From JAVEDQ01 sp035468175 (lineage in GTDB: Bacteria; Actinomycetota; Actinomycetes; Frankiales; Frankiaceae): 20,245 nt of DNA. The notes beneath the pieces are model-generated. The model saw nothing but the letters and a program-made list of their open reading frames with translations. It ran no database searches and was not told the origin of the DNA. Shown here piece by piece: positions 7,653 through 14,677 of the stretch. Position numbers and translations under genes: made by a program. The first letter of the stretch is position 1. The number at the start of each line of letters is the position of its first letter. The stretch lies in the NCBI GenBank assembly GCA_035468175.1, contig DATITC010000189.1, positions 1 through 20,245 of the forward strand, read 5' to 3'.

Positions 7653-7750
7653 CCTGCACTCCGCCCCCGATCCGCCGTGTCGCCCGTCGTGATCCGGTTA
7701 CGGTGCCTCCACCAGGCACGCGAGTCGCGGGCCACGCAGGAGAGGACATC

Positions 7751-7924
7751 ATGGTCGACGTGCGGGACGGCCGCGCCGCCCCGTCTGCCGGGCCTCCTAC
7801 CGCTCCACCGCCGTTTATCGCTCCGCGCTCGGCGCCACCCGGATGGCGCCCGCCGGAACTGCCGCAGCAGACGTCTCCTGTCGCCGTAACCCCGGGAGAC
7901 GCGTACGCGTTCTGCTCCGGCTAG
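7751..7924 (+). CDS. Small proline-rich protein (57 aa), unknown function
   Basis: The ATG at 7751 is preceded by AGGAGAGGA with good spacing, which is the main support for it being a gene. The product is 57 aa, about one quarter proline (SAGPPTAPPPFIAPRSAPPG, WRPPELP), with a C-terminal Cys and no signal peptide or membrane segment. Its TAG overlaps the stop of the opposite MaoC-like gene: both genes end in the same palindromic CTAG (7921-7924). I do not recognise a family. It could be a chance frame in GC-rich DNA. Confidence 0.5.
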   Translation: MVDVRDGRAAPSAGPPTAPPPFIAPRSAPPGWRPPELPQQTSPVAVTPGDAYAFCSG

Positions 7925-8427
7925 TCCTCCTGGAGTTCGGGCCGGCCGGGCTGCTCGCCACCGCGGGCGTCGCCGTAGGACTTCTTCGGCACCATCACCT
8001 TGCGGCGGAAGATGCAGACGAGCTTGCCGTCCTGGTTGTAGCCCTTGGTCTCGACGTAGACGACGCCGCGGTCGTCCTTGGACCTCGACTCATTCTTGTC
8101 GAGGACCGTGGTCTCCCCGTAGATCGGGTCGCCGTGGAAGGTCGGCGCGACGTGCTTGAGCGACTCCACCTCGAGGTTGGCGATGGCCTTGCCACTTACG
8201 TCCGGCACCGACAGCCCGAGCAGCAACGAGTAGATGTAGTTGCCGACGACCACGTTCTTGCCGAACTGCGTCGTCTTCTCGGCGTAGTTGGCGTCGAGGT
8301 GCAGCGGGTGGTGGTTCATCGTGATCAGACAGAACAGGTGGTCGTCGTACTCGGTGACCGTCTTGCCTGGCCAGTGCTTGTAGGTGGCGCCGACCTCGAA
8401 CTCCTCGTAGTACCGCCCGAACTGCAT
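7921..8427 (-). CDS. MaoC-like hot-dog dehydratase/hydratase (Rv2499c-like)
   Basis: 168 aa, one hot-dog fold. It should hydrate or dehydrate an acyl-CoA. Recognisable blocks are GRYYEEFEVGATYKHWPGKTV, the active-site stretch MNHHPLHLDANYA at 37-49, and VESLKHVAPTFHGDPIYGET. In hydratase-2 proteins the motif is D-x-N-P-L-H; here it reads N38-H-H-P-L-H43, keeping the His but with Asn at the Asp position. This subfamily, near CitE and acyl-CoA dehydrogenase genes in other actinobacteria, acts in C5/branched acyl-CoA routes such as mesaconyl-CoA hydration; the substrate here is inferred. The ATG at 8427 has GAGAGGA 7 nt upstream. It is divergent from the enoyl-CoA hydratase gene. Its usual partner genes are about 7 kb away in this window. 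Confidence 0.88.
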   Translation of the reverse strand: MQFGRYYEEFEVGATYKHWPGKTVTEYDDHLFCLITMNHHPLHLDANYAEKTTQFGKNVVVGNYIYSLLLGLSVPDVSGKAIANLEVESLKHVAPTFHGDPIYGETTVLDKNESRSKDDRGVVYVETKGYNQDGKLVCIFRRKVMVPKKSYGDARGGEQPGRPELQED

Positions 8428-8563
8428 GACCCGTCCTCTCGTGGTGCTCTGCCTCGTCGACGACCCGAAGGTCCCGATCCATCTTGCCCGTGCGCGCGGC
8501 GTCCCGGGCCGTGCTGTACTGACGGGTAACTTGCCGCTCCGCACTGCCCTCAGGAGGTCCCCC

Positions 8564-9238
8564 GTGGCCCAGCTCGACCGCGACGGCGAGGTCTTCGTCC
8601 TCGACCTCGGTACCGACGAGAACCGCTTCAACCCGACGTCGGTCGCCGAGCTCACCAAGCTGCTCGACGAGGTGGAGGCGGCCAACGCCCCGCGAGCCCT
8701 GGTCCTCGCCGCGTCCGGCAAGTTCTGGTCGAACGGCCTCGACCTGGAGTGGATGGCCGCCAACCAGGACCAGATTCTGAGCCACGTCGACGCGGTGCAC
8801 GCGCTGCTGGCTCGCGTGCTCGCGCTGCCGGTCCCGACCGTCGCCGCCATTCAGGGTCACTGCTTCGCGGCCGGCGCGATGCTCGCCCTCGCTGCCGACT
8901 TCCGCGTGATGCGGGACGATCGGGGCTTCTTCTGCCTGCCGGAAGTGGACATCCACATCCCGTTCACGCCGGGGATGGCCGCGTTGATCCAGGCCCGGCT
9001 GTCGAAAAAGACCGCGCACGAAGCGATGACGACCGGCCGCCGCTACGGCGGTAAGGACGCGCTCGCCGCCGGCATCGTCGACGCGGTCGGCGGCGAGAAC
9101 GAGGTGCGCTCCACCGCATTGGATCTCGTCCGCCCCCTCGCGGCCAAGGACGGCCCGACGCTCGGGGCGATCAAGCGCGGGATGTACGGACCGGCGATTG
9201 CCGCGCTGCAGATCCCGCAGACCACGGGCCTCGGCTGA
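8564..9238 (+). CDS. Enoyl-CoA hydratase/isomerase family protein
   Basis: 224 aa, crotonase fold, on the short side for the family. Oxyanion-hole segments are KFWSNGLDL (53-61) and QGHCFAAGAMLALAADFRVM (97-116), followed by RGFFCLPEVDIHIPF with Glu127 in the position expected for the catalytic acid. The RGF-x3-PEVDI pattern resembles delta3,delta2-enoyl-CoA isomerases (plant ECI type) more than classical hydratases, so isomerisation of unsaturated acyl-CoA is a fair guess. The GTG at 8564 is chosen because AGGAGG lies 6 nt upstream; the frame is open further upstream without a ribosome site. The 136-bp divergent region with the MaoC-like gene could allow co-regulation. Confidence 0.9.
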   Translation: MAQLDRDGEVFVLDLGTDENRFNPTSVAELTKLLDEVEAANAPRALVLAASGKFWSNGLDLEWMAANQDQILSHVDAVHALLARVLALPVPTVAAIQGHCFAAGAMLALAADFRVMRDDRGFFCLPEVDIHIPFTPGMAALIQARLSKKTAHEAMTTGRRYGGKDALAAGIVDAVGGENEVRSTALDLVRPLAAKDGPTLGAIKRGMYGPAIAALQIPQTTGLG

Positions 9239-9254
9239 CATCTGAAGCGACGAA

Positions 9255-9307
9255 CAGTGCGACTGCTGGCGCTGTCCCCCTGGACGGAGGAACCAACAGC
9301 CGCACTG
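9255..9307. terminator. Bidirectional hairpin between convergent genes
   Basis: CAGTGCGACTG (9255-9265) pairs with CAGCCGCACTG (9297-9307) at 10 of 11 positions, and the loop holds a smaller GTCC/GGAC stem (9274-9277, 9282-9285). It lies in the 92-bp gap between two convergent stop codons, where a two-way terminator is expected. There is no U-tract, as is usual for GC-rich actinobacteria. Confidence 0.5.
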
Positions 9308-9330
9308 ATCGACGCCAGGTCGAGTCGAGG

Positions 9331-11361
9331 TTAGTTCGCCGGCACCCGGACCTTCACCGGGTGGCCGCCCAGCGAGCCGGTGACGCTGAAGTCACCGTAG
9401 GGCCGGTTGGACCCGAACAGTCCGTCGGCCGTCAAGGTCCCGTTCTGCCCGTGCGGACCGGTGACCGAGATCGCTAGGTGTAGGCCGTTGTTGGTGAAGG
9501 TGAATTCGGTGTCTCCGGAGACTGCAACGTCGCACGTGAACCGAGCCTGGTCGAGTTGAATCGTGGCCGGCCCCTCCGGAACGTGATAGTCGAAGCTGAA
9601 CGTTCCGCCGCGCAGGCCGACACCAACTCCAGTGAAGGTTCCGTTACCGGCCGGACGGAAGCTTCGCAACCAGGCGTCGAGCACCGTCCGCACCCCCACG
9701 GTGGCGATCCGATGGTCCAGCGTCGTGGACGTGTCACCAGGCAAGGAAGTCGCCGGGGTCGCGTGGTCGGCGGTCAGCGGGAACTTGGGCACCGCCGGAG
9801 CGACGTTGGCTGGATCCGTGCAGGTGTCGCCGGTGCGGTGGCCCGCGCGCACGAAGTCCTGGACCGATCCGTTGGCACACTCAACGCTGTCTGCCGGGTG
9901 CCCAGCTCCTGGCACTGGAACGAACCACGCATCGGGGAAGACCCTGAGCAACGCCCGCGTGTTCGTGGTGTCCACATTGGTGTCCAGATCGCCGCTGAGG
10001 ATCAAGGTAGGCACCTTGTGCACAGTGGCCCCGGGTGGCACCGCGGGCGTGAATCGATCCGGAGCAGGCCAGCGCAGGCACGCCTCGGCCCCAGGCAGAT
10101 GGTTCACCCACGCGGCTTTCGAGAACGGTGCGAAGCTCGCCGGATTCAGGCCCGCAAGCGCCTTGCGGTACTTGGCGTCGCGCACCGGGATCGAGTCGGT
10201 CCGATTCCAGACGAAGTCGACATCGTTGCAGGAGGTAGCTGCCTGGTCGCCGACTGAATGCTCTTGCGGAGCACCCGGACTACCGGTGAAGTCGGGCAGT
10301 TCGCCGGCCAGCCGGACCAGCGGCCCCGAATCACCGTGGGACAGGGCATCGGCCGCCGCAGCCAGCTCGCCGCCACTCAACGACTGATTACCGGCAATAT
10401 CGATCAACACTCCCTCGTCGACGTGCACCGGACGCGATTGCCCGCTGGCGTCGCGCACTGACCCGTCGACCGGGTGCGTGCGCACCAGGCGCACCAGCTC
10501 CGCGAGCGCTTGCCTGGCGTCGGGCTGCGCTGCGGCACAGGCCGGAGCCCGCAAGCACGCGAGTCCCGCGACGCGTGCCATTCCCGCGCCTCCACCGAGC
10601 CCCCAGGCCCGGGCGTGTTGCGCATCGTTGACGGGGAAGCCCGCATCGAGCACGAGCGTCCTGAGCCGGTCCCGGAAGCGGACGGCGTAGGCCTGCTGAT
10701 CCACCGTTCCGTAGGACTGTCCGTAGTAGTTGATCAGCGGGTAGCCGAGGGCCTTCCGGACCGCTTCGGTGTCCAGCGCGACGTCACCGGCGCCATACCG
10801 GTCGGCGTCCGGGCCCAACTGGGCACCGCACGCACCGACGGACGCGATGACGTCCTGCGGGTCAGTGACGCCGTCCTGCAGTGCCGGACAGTTGATCGCA
10901 CCGGAGGTGCCGGTGCCGCGGTTGTCGATCAGGACCAGATCCCGGTGATCGATGAGCTGTCCGAACTGAATAGTCCGGAAGAGCTTGCTCGCAGTGGTCG
11001 CGTCACCGGGGCCGCCATCAGTCACGAACACGGGCTCGGCGGCCGGGGTGGACTGGTCGGTGTGCGGAAAGATGGCGATGCCGATGGAGATCGATCGAGC
11101 AGCCGGATGCGCTCGGTCGAAGGGAACCGGTACGGACCCACACAGCCAGCCCGGGTTGTCGGCGGCGTCGCTGCAGGGGCCGAGGGCAACCCTTGGAGTT
11201 GTCGACAGCATCGAGACCGCAGCGGTACGCGGTGCCGACCTGGTCGGCTGTCCGCCGCGCTGCGGCGCTGGGGCCCCGATGGCGGGCGCCGATGCGGCGC
11301 AAACCGCCGATACCGCCAGCAGGGTCGTGGTCGTGGCGAGTCCAAGTCTCAGCGCCTTCAC
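9331..11361 (-). CDS. Secreted alpha/beta hydrolase, S33 tripeptidyl-aminopeptidase type, with extra C-terminal domain
   Basis: 676 aa. The GTG at 11361 has AAGGAG just upstream and begins a Sec signal peptide (KALRLGLATTTTLLAVSAV, probable cleavage after ...APAIGA). The alpha/beta-hydrolase core shows TDGGPG (oxyanion region), LVLIDNRGTGTSG (143-154), and the nucleophile elbow GQSYGT with Ser216. LSGDLDTNVD supplies the Asp (about 460-464) and PGAGHPADSVECANG the His (488); the segment containing the last two matches the TAP-like C-terminal domain of Streptomyces Slp/tripeptidyl aminopeptidases. Residues after about 560 (HRIATVGVRTVLDAWLRSF, then Gly/Thr-rich beta-type sequence to ...VKVRVPAN) exceed the usual length of about 500-540 aa. 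It should release N-terminal peptides or esters outside the cell. A 7-bp inverted repeat lies 94 bp upstream. Confidence 0.9.
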   Translation of the reverse strand: MKALRLGLATTTTLLAVSAVCAASAPAIGAPAPQRGGQPTRSAPRTAAVSMLSTTPRVALGPCSDAADNPGWLCGSVPVPFDRAHPAARSISIGIAIFPHTDQSTPAAEPVFVTDGGPGDATTASKLFRTIQFGQLIDHRDLVLIDNRGTGTSGAINCPALQDGVTDPQDVIASVGACGAQLGPDADRYGAGDVALDTEAVRKALGYPLINYYGQSYGTVDQQAYAVRFRDRLRTLVLDAGFPVNDAQHARAWGLGGGAGMARVAGLACLRAPACAAAQPDARQALAELVRLVRTHPVDGSVRDASGQSRPVHVDEGVLIDIAGNQSLSGGELAAAADALSHGDSGPLVRLAGELPDFTGSPGAPQEHSVGDQAATSCNDVDFVWNRTDSIPVRDAKYRKALAGLNPASFAPFSKAAWVNHLPGAEACLRWPAPDRFTPAVPPGATVHKVPTLILSGDLDTNVDTTNTRALLRVFPDAWFVPVPGAGHPADSVECANGSVQDFVRAGHRTGDTCTDPANVAPAVPKFPLTADHATPATSLPGDTSTTLDHRIATVGVRTVLDAWLRSFRPAGNGTFTGVGVGLRGGTFSFDYHVPEGPATIQLDQARFTCDVAVSGDTEFTFTNNGLHLAISVTGPHGQNGTLTADGLFGSNRPYGDFSVTGSLGGHPVKVRVPAN

Positions 11362-11454
11362 GGTGTCTCCTTCCGGAGTCGGTTGTCGTCGGGAGGCCGG
11401 GCTCCATCGCACGGGCTCTGCCCCAACGGTCGTGGCTCGGTGAGCTGCCGGAGC

Positions 11455-11475
11455 GTCGTGAATCGACCTCACGAC
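11455..11475. promoter_or_regulatory. Perfect inverted repeat GTCGTGA-N7-TCACGAC upstream of hydrolase gene
   Basis: Two perfect 7-bp arms (11455-11461, 11469-11475) flank ATCGACC. The site is in the 264-bp region between the hydrolase start (11361) and the 3' end of the SUFU-domain gene, placing it 94-114 bp upstream of the hydrolase GTG. Symmetry and size suit a dimeric repressor or activator site. No regulator is adjacent and the motif is not one I can name. Confidence 0.45.
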
Positions 11476-11625
11476 AACCTCGCGGAGACCTCAGTGCGCT
11501 GCTTCCACGCCTCGCACGACCTGGTGCTGCTGTAGGTCGATCCGAAGGGATTGGATGCCGAGCGCTTCGACCGGGGAGTGGCCAGCACAGGCTTGGATGA
11601 GCTCGGCCGTCAGGTCATGCGTACC

Positions 11626-12231
11626 TCAGAGCAGGCGTACCGGCCGGCGCTCGGGGTCGCGCAGGTCCGTTCCGGCCCCGAGCCACTTCTCCTGAAGGGC
11701 CGCGGCACCGTGGATCCGCTTGTAGGCGGCTTCCTCCGGGTGCAGCGGGAGCACCGGCAGGAACTGCACGGCCGCCGCGTCGGGCACGCCCTCGCCGAGG
11801 TCCAGGTCAGGGATGAGCCCGCCCGGCTCGGCGACGAGCACGGCGGTCTGCCGGGCCCCGGGCCACAGTGGCTCGCCGACGTCCAGGCTGGCACCCGGGC
11901 TGATGACCACGCCCTCGACGGCGGGCGAGGACGCGAGGGCGGCGAGCGGACGCAGCACCTCGTCGTGCAAGCCGTGCAGGGAGAGGACGAGCTCGGCCCG
12001 CGGGCCACCGGCATCGACCACGGCCGAGGCGGCCGACGTCATCGGCTCCCGGGACATGCCCACGGTGACGTAACGGACGAGCCCGGCCGGGTCGGGACCG
12101 AAGCGCAGCACATCGATGCGGCCCGCTCCCAGGAACGTGACGCCGGCGCGGCCGGAATCTTGGCCGAGCACAGTCAGCAGGTGTGCCTCGACCAGGGCCA
12201 GGGCGGTGTCGGCGGAGTGGGAGGACGGCAC
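11626..12231 (-). CDS. Suppressor-of-fused (SUFU) domain protein
   Basis: 201 aa. The bacterial SUFU domain covers almost the whole protein: FGPDPAGLVRYVTVGMS, RAELVLSLHG near 80, VISPGASLDVGEPLWPG, VQFLPVLPLHPEEAAYKRIHG and the C-terminal ALQEKWLGAGTDLRDPERRPV. No catalytic motif is known; bacterial SUFU proteins are often immunity-like or partner proteins, but nothing here shows a toxin. The start is GTG at 12231 with only a weak GAG upstream. The gene is divergent from the TerD-domain gene across 125 bp, a pairing that suggests shared control or a shared process. The downstream region to 11361 holds no other intact gene. Confidence 0.82.
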   Translation of the reverse strand: MPSSHSADTALALVEAHLLTVLGQDSGRAGVTFLGAGRIDVLRFGPDPAGLVRYVTVGMSREPMTSAASAVVDAGGPRAELVLSLHGLHDEVLRPLAALASSPAVEGVVISPGASLDVGEPLWPGARQTAVLVAEPGGLIPDLDLGEGVPDAAAVQFLPVLPLHPEEAAYKRIHGAAALQEKWLGAGTDLRDPERRPVRLL

Positions 12232-12320
12232 GTCTCGAGTCTGCCGTTCGTTTCCCTGTTATCCCACGATCGGCCGGTCCCGCCGCACGGCGGCGACCGG
12301 CACGATTGGATGGGTGTCAA

Positions 12321-12336
12321 CGCCGTTTGGACGGCG
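12321..12336 (+). promoter_or_regulatory. Perfect hairpin CGCCGT-TTGG-ACGGCG just before TerD ribosome site
   Basis: Six-base arms with a TTGG loop end about 5 bp before the GGAGGAGG ribosome site of the double-TerD gene. The position allows either an operator over the transcript start or an RNA hairpin next to the ribosome site. Function is inferred from position only. Confidence 0.4.
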
Positions 12337-12356
12337 TGCGGAGGAGGAGTCAACGC

Positions 12357-13649
12357 ATGGGCCAAGTCCTGTCCAAAGGGTCGAACGCACCGCTGGGCGT
12401 GCCCCAGGTGATCGTGGAGGTGTCGTCGAGCACGATCATCGACGTGGCTGCGCTCCTGGTGACCGCGACCGGCAAGGTGCGCAACGACGACGACTTCATC
12501 TTCTATAACCAGCCGAACGGCCCCGGGGTGCGGCTGCGGCCGCCGTCCACGCTGGACCTCGATCTCGGTGCGATACCCGCGGAGATCGAGAAGATCGTCC
12601 TCACGGCCAGCCTCGACGGGTCTGGTCCGGCGAGCTTCGGGGCGGCCGGTCCGATGTCCATCGCGGTGAAGGGCGGCGGCGGCGAGGACCTCGCGAGCTT
12701 CGCCCCCTCCGGCATGGGACCGGAGACCGCCCTGCTGCTGGTCGAGGTCTACCGCCGGCAGGGCGCCTGGAAGGTGCGCGCCGTCGGTCAGGGCTACGCG
12801 AGCGGGCTCGCCGGCATCGCGACCGACTTCGGCATTTCCGTCGACGACTCCCCGGCTCCTGCCGCGGCACCCCCGCCGCCCGCGGCCGCACCGCCACCGC
12901 CGCCCGCTCCCCCGCCGCCTCCTCAGCAGCAGTGGGGCCCGCCGCCGCCTCCTCAGCAGCAGCAGTGGGGGCCGCCGCCGCAGCAGCAGCAGCAGTGGGG
13001 CCCACCCCCGCCGCCGCAGCAGCAACAGTGGGGCCCGCCGCCACCTCCCCCGGTTCCGGCGGCGGCTCCGGCCGGCGGCATGGTCAACCTGGACAAGGGG
13101 CGCGTATCCCTGCGGAAGGGGCAGAGCGTCTCGCTGGTCAAGTCCGGTGCCCCGCCGTTGACGAAGGTCCGGATGGGGCTCGGCTGGGACGTCGGCCGTG
13201 GCGAGGACATCGACCTCGACGCCTCGTGCATCCTCTACGACGACCGGCGCAAGGACGTGGACAAGGTCTGGTTCATGTCGAAGAAAGGCGCCCGCGGCGC
13301 GGTGCGGCACAGCGGCGACAACCTGACCGGCGCCGGTGAGGGCGACGACGAGGTCATCAACGTCGACCTGGCCGCGCTACCTCAGAACGTGACCACGTTG
13401 GTGTTCACGGTCAACTCGTTCCAGGGGCAGCGGTTCACGGCGGTGCGCAACGCGTTCTGCCGGCTCATCGACGACAACACCAACCAGGAACTGGTTCGCT
13501 TCGACCTGTCGGACAGCAAGCCGCAGACCGGTCTGGTCATGTGCAAGATCCAGCGCGGTCAGCAGGGCTGGGTGATGACGGCCATCGGCGAGTTCCACGA
13601 CGGCAAGACGGTTCGCGCGATGGTCGACCCGGCCAAGCAGTACCTGTAG
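12357..13649 (+). CDS. Double TerD-domain protein with Pro/Gln/Trp-rich linker
   Basis: 430 aa. TerD domains bind calcium and occur in tellurite/stress-response gene sets. TerD-1 is residues 1-162 (MGQVLSKGSNAPL, VTATGKVRNDDDFIFYNQP at 35-53, IVLTASLDG). TerD-2 is 241-430 (VSLRKGQSVSL, GLGWDVG, GEDIDLDASCILYDD, KVWFMSKKG, GDDEVINVDLAALP, VFTVNSFQGQRF, RLIDDNTNQELVRFDLS). TerD-2 has the full acidic DIDLDAS calcium-binding motif; TerD-1 lacks a clear copy, so one domain may be structural. The linker 163-240 is poly-Pro with four WGPP units (Trp 193, 204, 214, 225) separated by Gln runs. The ATG at 12357 has GGAGGAGG 7-8 nt upstream; the open frame upstream of it is not used. Cytoplasmic, no signal peptide. 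Divergent from the SUFU gene. Confidence 0.93.
   Translation: MGQVLSKGSNAPLGVPQVIVEVSSSTIIDVAALLVTATGKVRNDDDFIFYNQPNGPGVRLRPPSTLDLDLGAIPAEIEKIVLTASLDGSGPASFGAAGPMSIAVKGGGGEDLASFAPSGMGPETALLLVEVYRRQGAWKVRAVGQGYASGLAGIATDFGISVDDSPAPAAAPPPPAAAPPPPPAPPPPPQQQWGPPPPPQQQQWGPPPQQQQQWGPPPPPQQQQWGPPPPPPVPAAAPAGGMVNLDKGRVSLRKGQSVSLVKSGAPPLTKVRMGLGWDVGRGEDIDLDASCILYDDRRKDVDKVWFMSKKGARGAVRHSGDNLTGAGEGDDEVINVDLAALPQNVTTLVFTVNSFQGQRFTAVRNAFCRLIDDNTNQELVRFDLSDSKPQTGLVMCKIQRGQQGWVMTAIGEFHDGKTVRAMVDPAKQYL
12900..13050 (+). repeat. Imperfect coding repeats for (Q)n-WGPPPPP in the TerD linker
   Basis: Four imperfect units of about 30-36 bp, each CAG-run, then TGGGGCCC/TGGGGGCCG, then CCG/CCT-run, encode poly-Gln followed by WGPP and poly-Pro. 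Unit lengths vary by whole codons (3 to 5 Gln), showing in-frame expansion and contraction. Confidence 0.85.
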
Positions 13650-13700
13650 GAGCTCACACCGCCGCGCTGGTTCCGGTTGCCGCAATCTCGTAGCCGAGGG

Positions 13701-13722
13701 TTGACCCTCCACCTGCTGGAGG
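13701..13722 (+). promoter_or_regulatory. MerR-type operator/promoter: TTGACC with CCTCCA-N5-TGGAGG
   Basis: TTGACC (13701-13706) fits a -35 box, and the perfect inverted repeat CCTCCA (13706-13711) / TGGAGG (13717-13722) overlaps it on its downstream side, the usual arrangement for MerR-family sites. The right arm doubles as the GGAGG ribosome site of the MerR gene starting at 13730. No good -10 follows, so the site may act mainly by repression or serve translation. Confidence 0.45.
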
Positions 13723-13729
13723 CGGGAAC

Positions 13730-14677
13730 GTGGCGGACGTGACCATCGGCGAACTCGCCGCCCGTACCGGGCTGTCGGTGCGGACTCTGCGCTTCTACGC
13801 GGACGCTGTGTGCTGCCCGAAGCGGGGCGCACCCGGGCCGGCTATCGCCTGTTCGGGCCAGACGCGGTCGCCCGGGCGCGCCTCATCCGCACGCTCAGGG
13901 AACTCGGCGTCGGCCTGGCCGAGGTCACGCGTGTGCTGACGGCGGAGACCTCGCTGGCCGAGATCGCCGATCGGCACGCGGACGCCCTGGACGCCCAGAT
14001 CCGGACGCTGCGCCTGCAGCGCGCCCGTGGTCCGGGCCGTCGCCCGTACCACCGAGCCGGAGGAGTTGGAGCGCATGAGCGACCTGACCAGGATGACCGT
14101 TGAGCAACGACGGCAGATCCTTGAGGATTACCTCGATGCGGTGTTCGGCGACCACCCGGACGCCGTCGCGGAGAAGCTGCAGATGGGTGCTCCCGAGATC
14201 CCGGACGAGCCCACGTCCGACCAGGCAGCCGCATGGGTGGAGCTCACCCAGCTACTCCGCGACCCGGACTACATTGCGGCCAGCCGGCGGATGGCCGAGC
14301 GTGCTCGCACCGAGAGTCCACAACGCGACGTTGCGAACATCGTCGTCGGCAAGGCGGTCGTCGAACACGCGGGCCCTGCCGCCCGGGCCGGTGTCGACCC
14401 GGGCTCGGCCGAGGCGCTGGCCGTGGTCGAGCGGGTTGGAGCGGTGACCCCGAACGCTGCAGAGGACCGTTCGATCGTGGCCGACCGGATCGTGGCCGAC
14501 CGGATCTTGGCCGACCGGATCGTCGCCTTCACCGACCGCCGCGTCGCCAGGTACTGGACGCTCGTCGGCATCGTCAACGGCTGGCCACCCAGCCCCGGGC
14601 CCGGACCTGATGAGCTGGTCGACTCCTGGGAGTCGTACGGACGGGCGCTGCGCGCCCACGCGTCCCACGGAAGCTGA
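13730..14677 (+). pseudogene. MerR family regulator split by two compensating single-base indels
   Basis: The GTG at 13730 (GGAGG 7 nt upstream) opens a MerR helix-turn-helix: VTIGELAARTGLSVRTLRFY. After ...YADA the frame is lost: GCTG|TGTGCTG near 13808 lacks one G, and the next frame continues exactly as expected with VLPEAGRTRAGYRLFGPDAV and RTLRELGVGLAEVTRVL. At 14024-14026 an extra C (CCC for CC) restores the original frame, giving VVRAVARTTEPEELERMSDL and the C-terminal effector-type domain to the TGA at 14677. With both indels corrected the product is about 315 aa, a normal length for this group. Either the gene is broken or both indels are sequencing errors; a programmed double frameshift is unlikely. 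A GTG at 14027 could express the C-terminal part alone. The inducer is unknown. Confidence 0.85.
14474..14518 (+). repeat. Three tandem 15-bp units encoding IVADR/ILADR
   Basis: ATCGTGGCCGACCGG is repeated twice exactly and once with a single G-to-T change (ATCTTGG...), followed by a partial ATCGTCGCC. It encodes IVADR-IVADR-ILADR-IVA inside the C-terminal domain of the MerR gene. Unit length keeps the frame, and near-identity points to recent duplication. Confidence 0.9.

Noticed and set aside
10474..11535. Plus-strand open frame of 353 codons opposite the secreted hydrolase
   Set aside because: Antisense to the signal peptide and catalytic core of a clear S33-type protein. Only its last part beyond 11490 is discussed, as a possible BTAD trace.
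13730..14103. Programmed ribosomal frameshifting in the MerR gene
   Set aside because: Two shifts of opposite sign would be needed, neither site shows a heptameric slippery sequence with a pseudoknot, and the neighbouring NlpC/P60 gene has similar indels, so decay or sequencing error is simpler.
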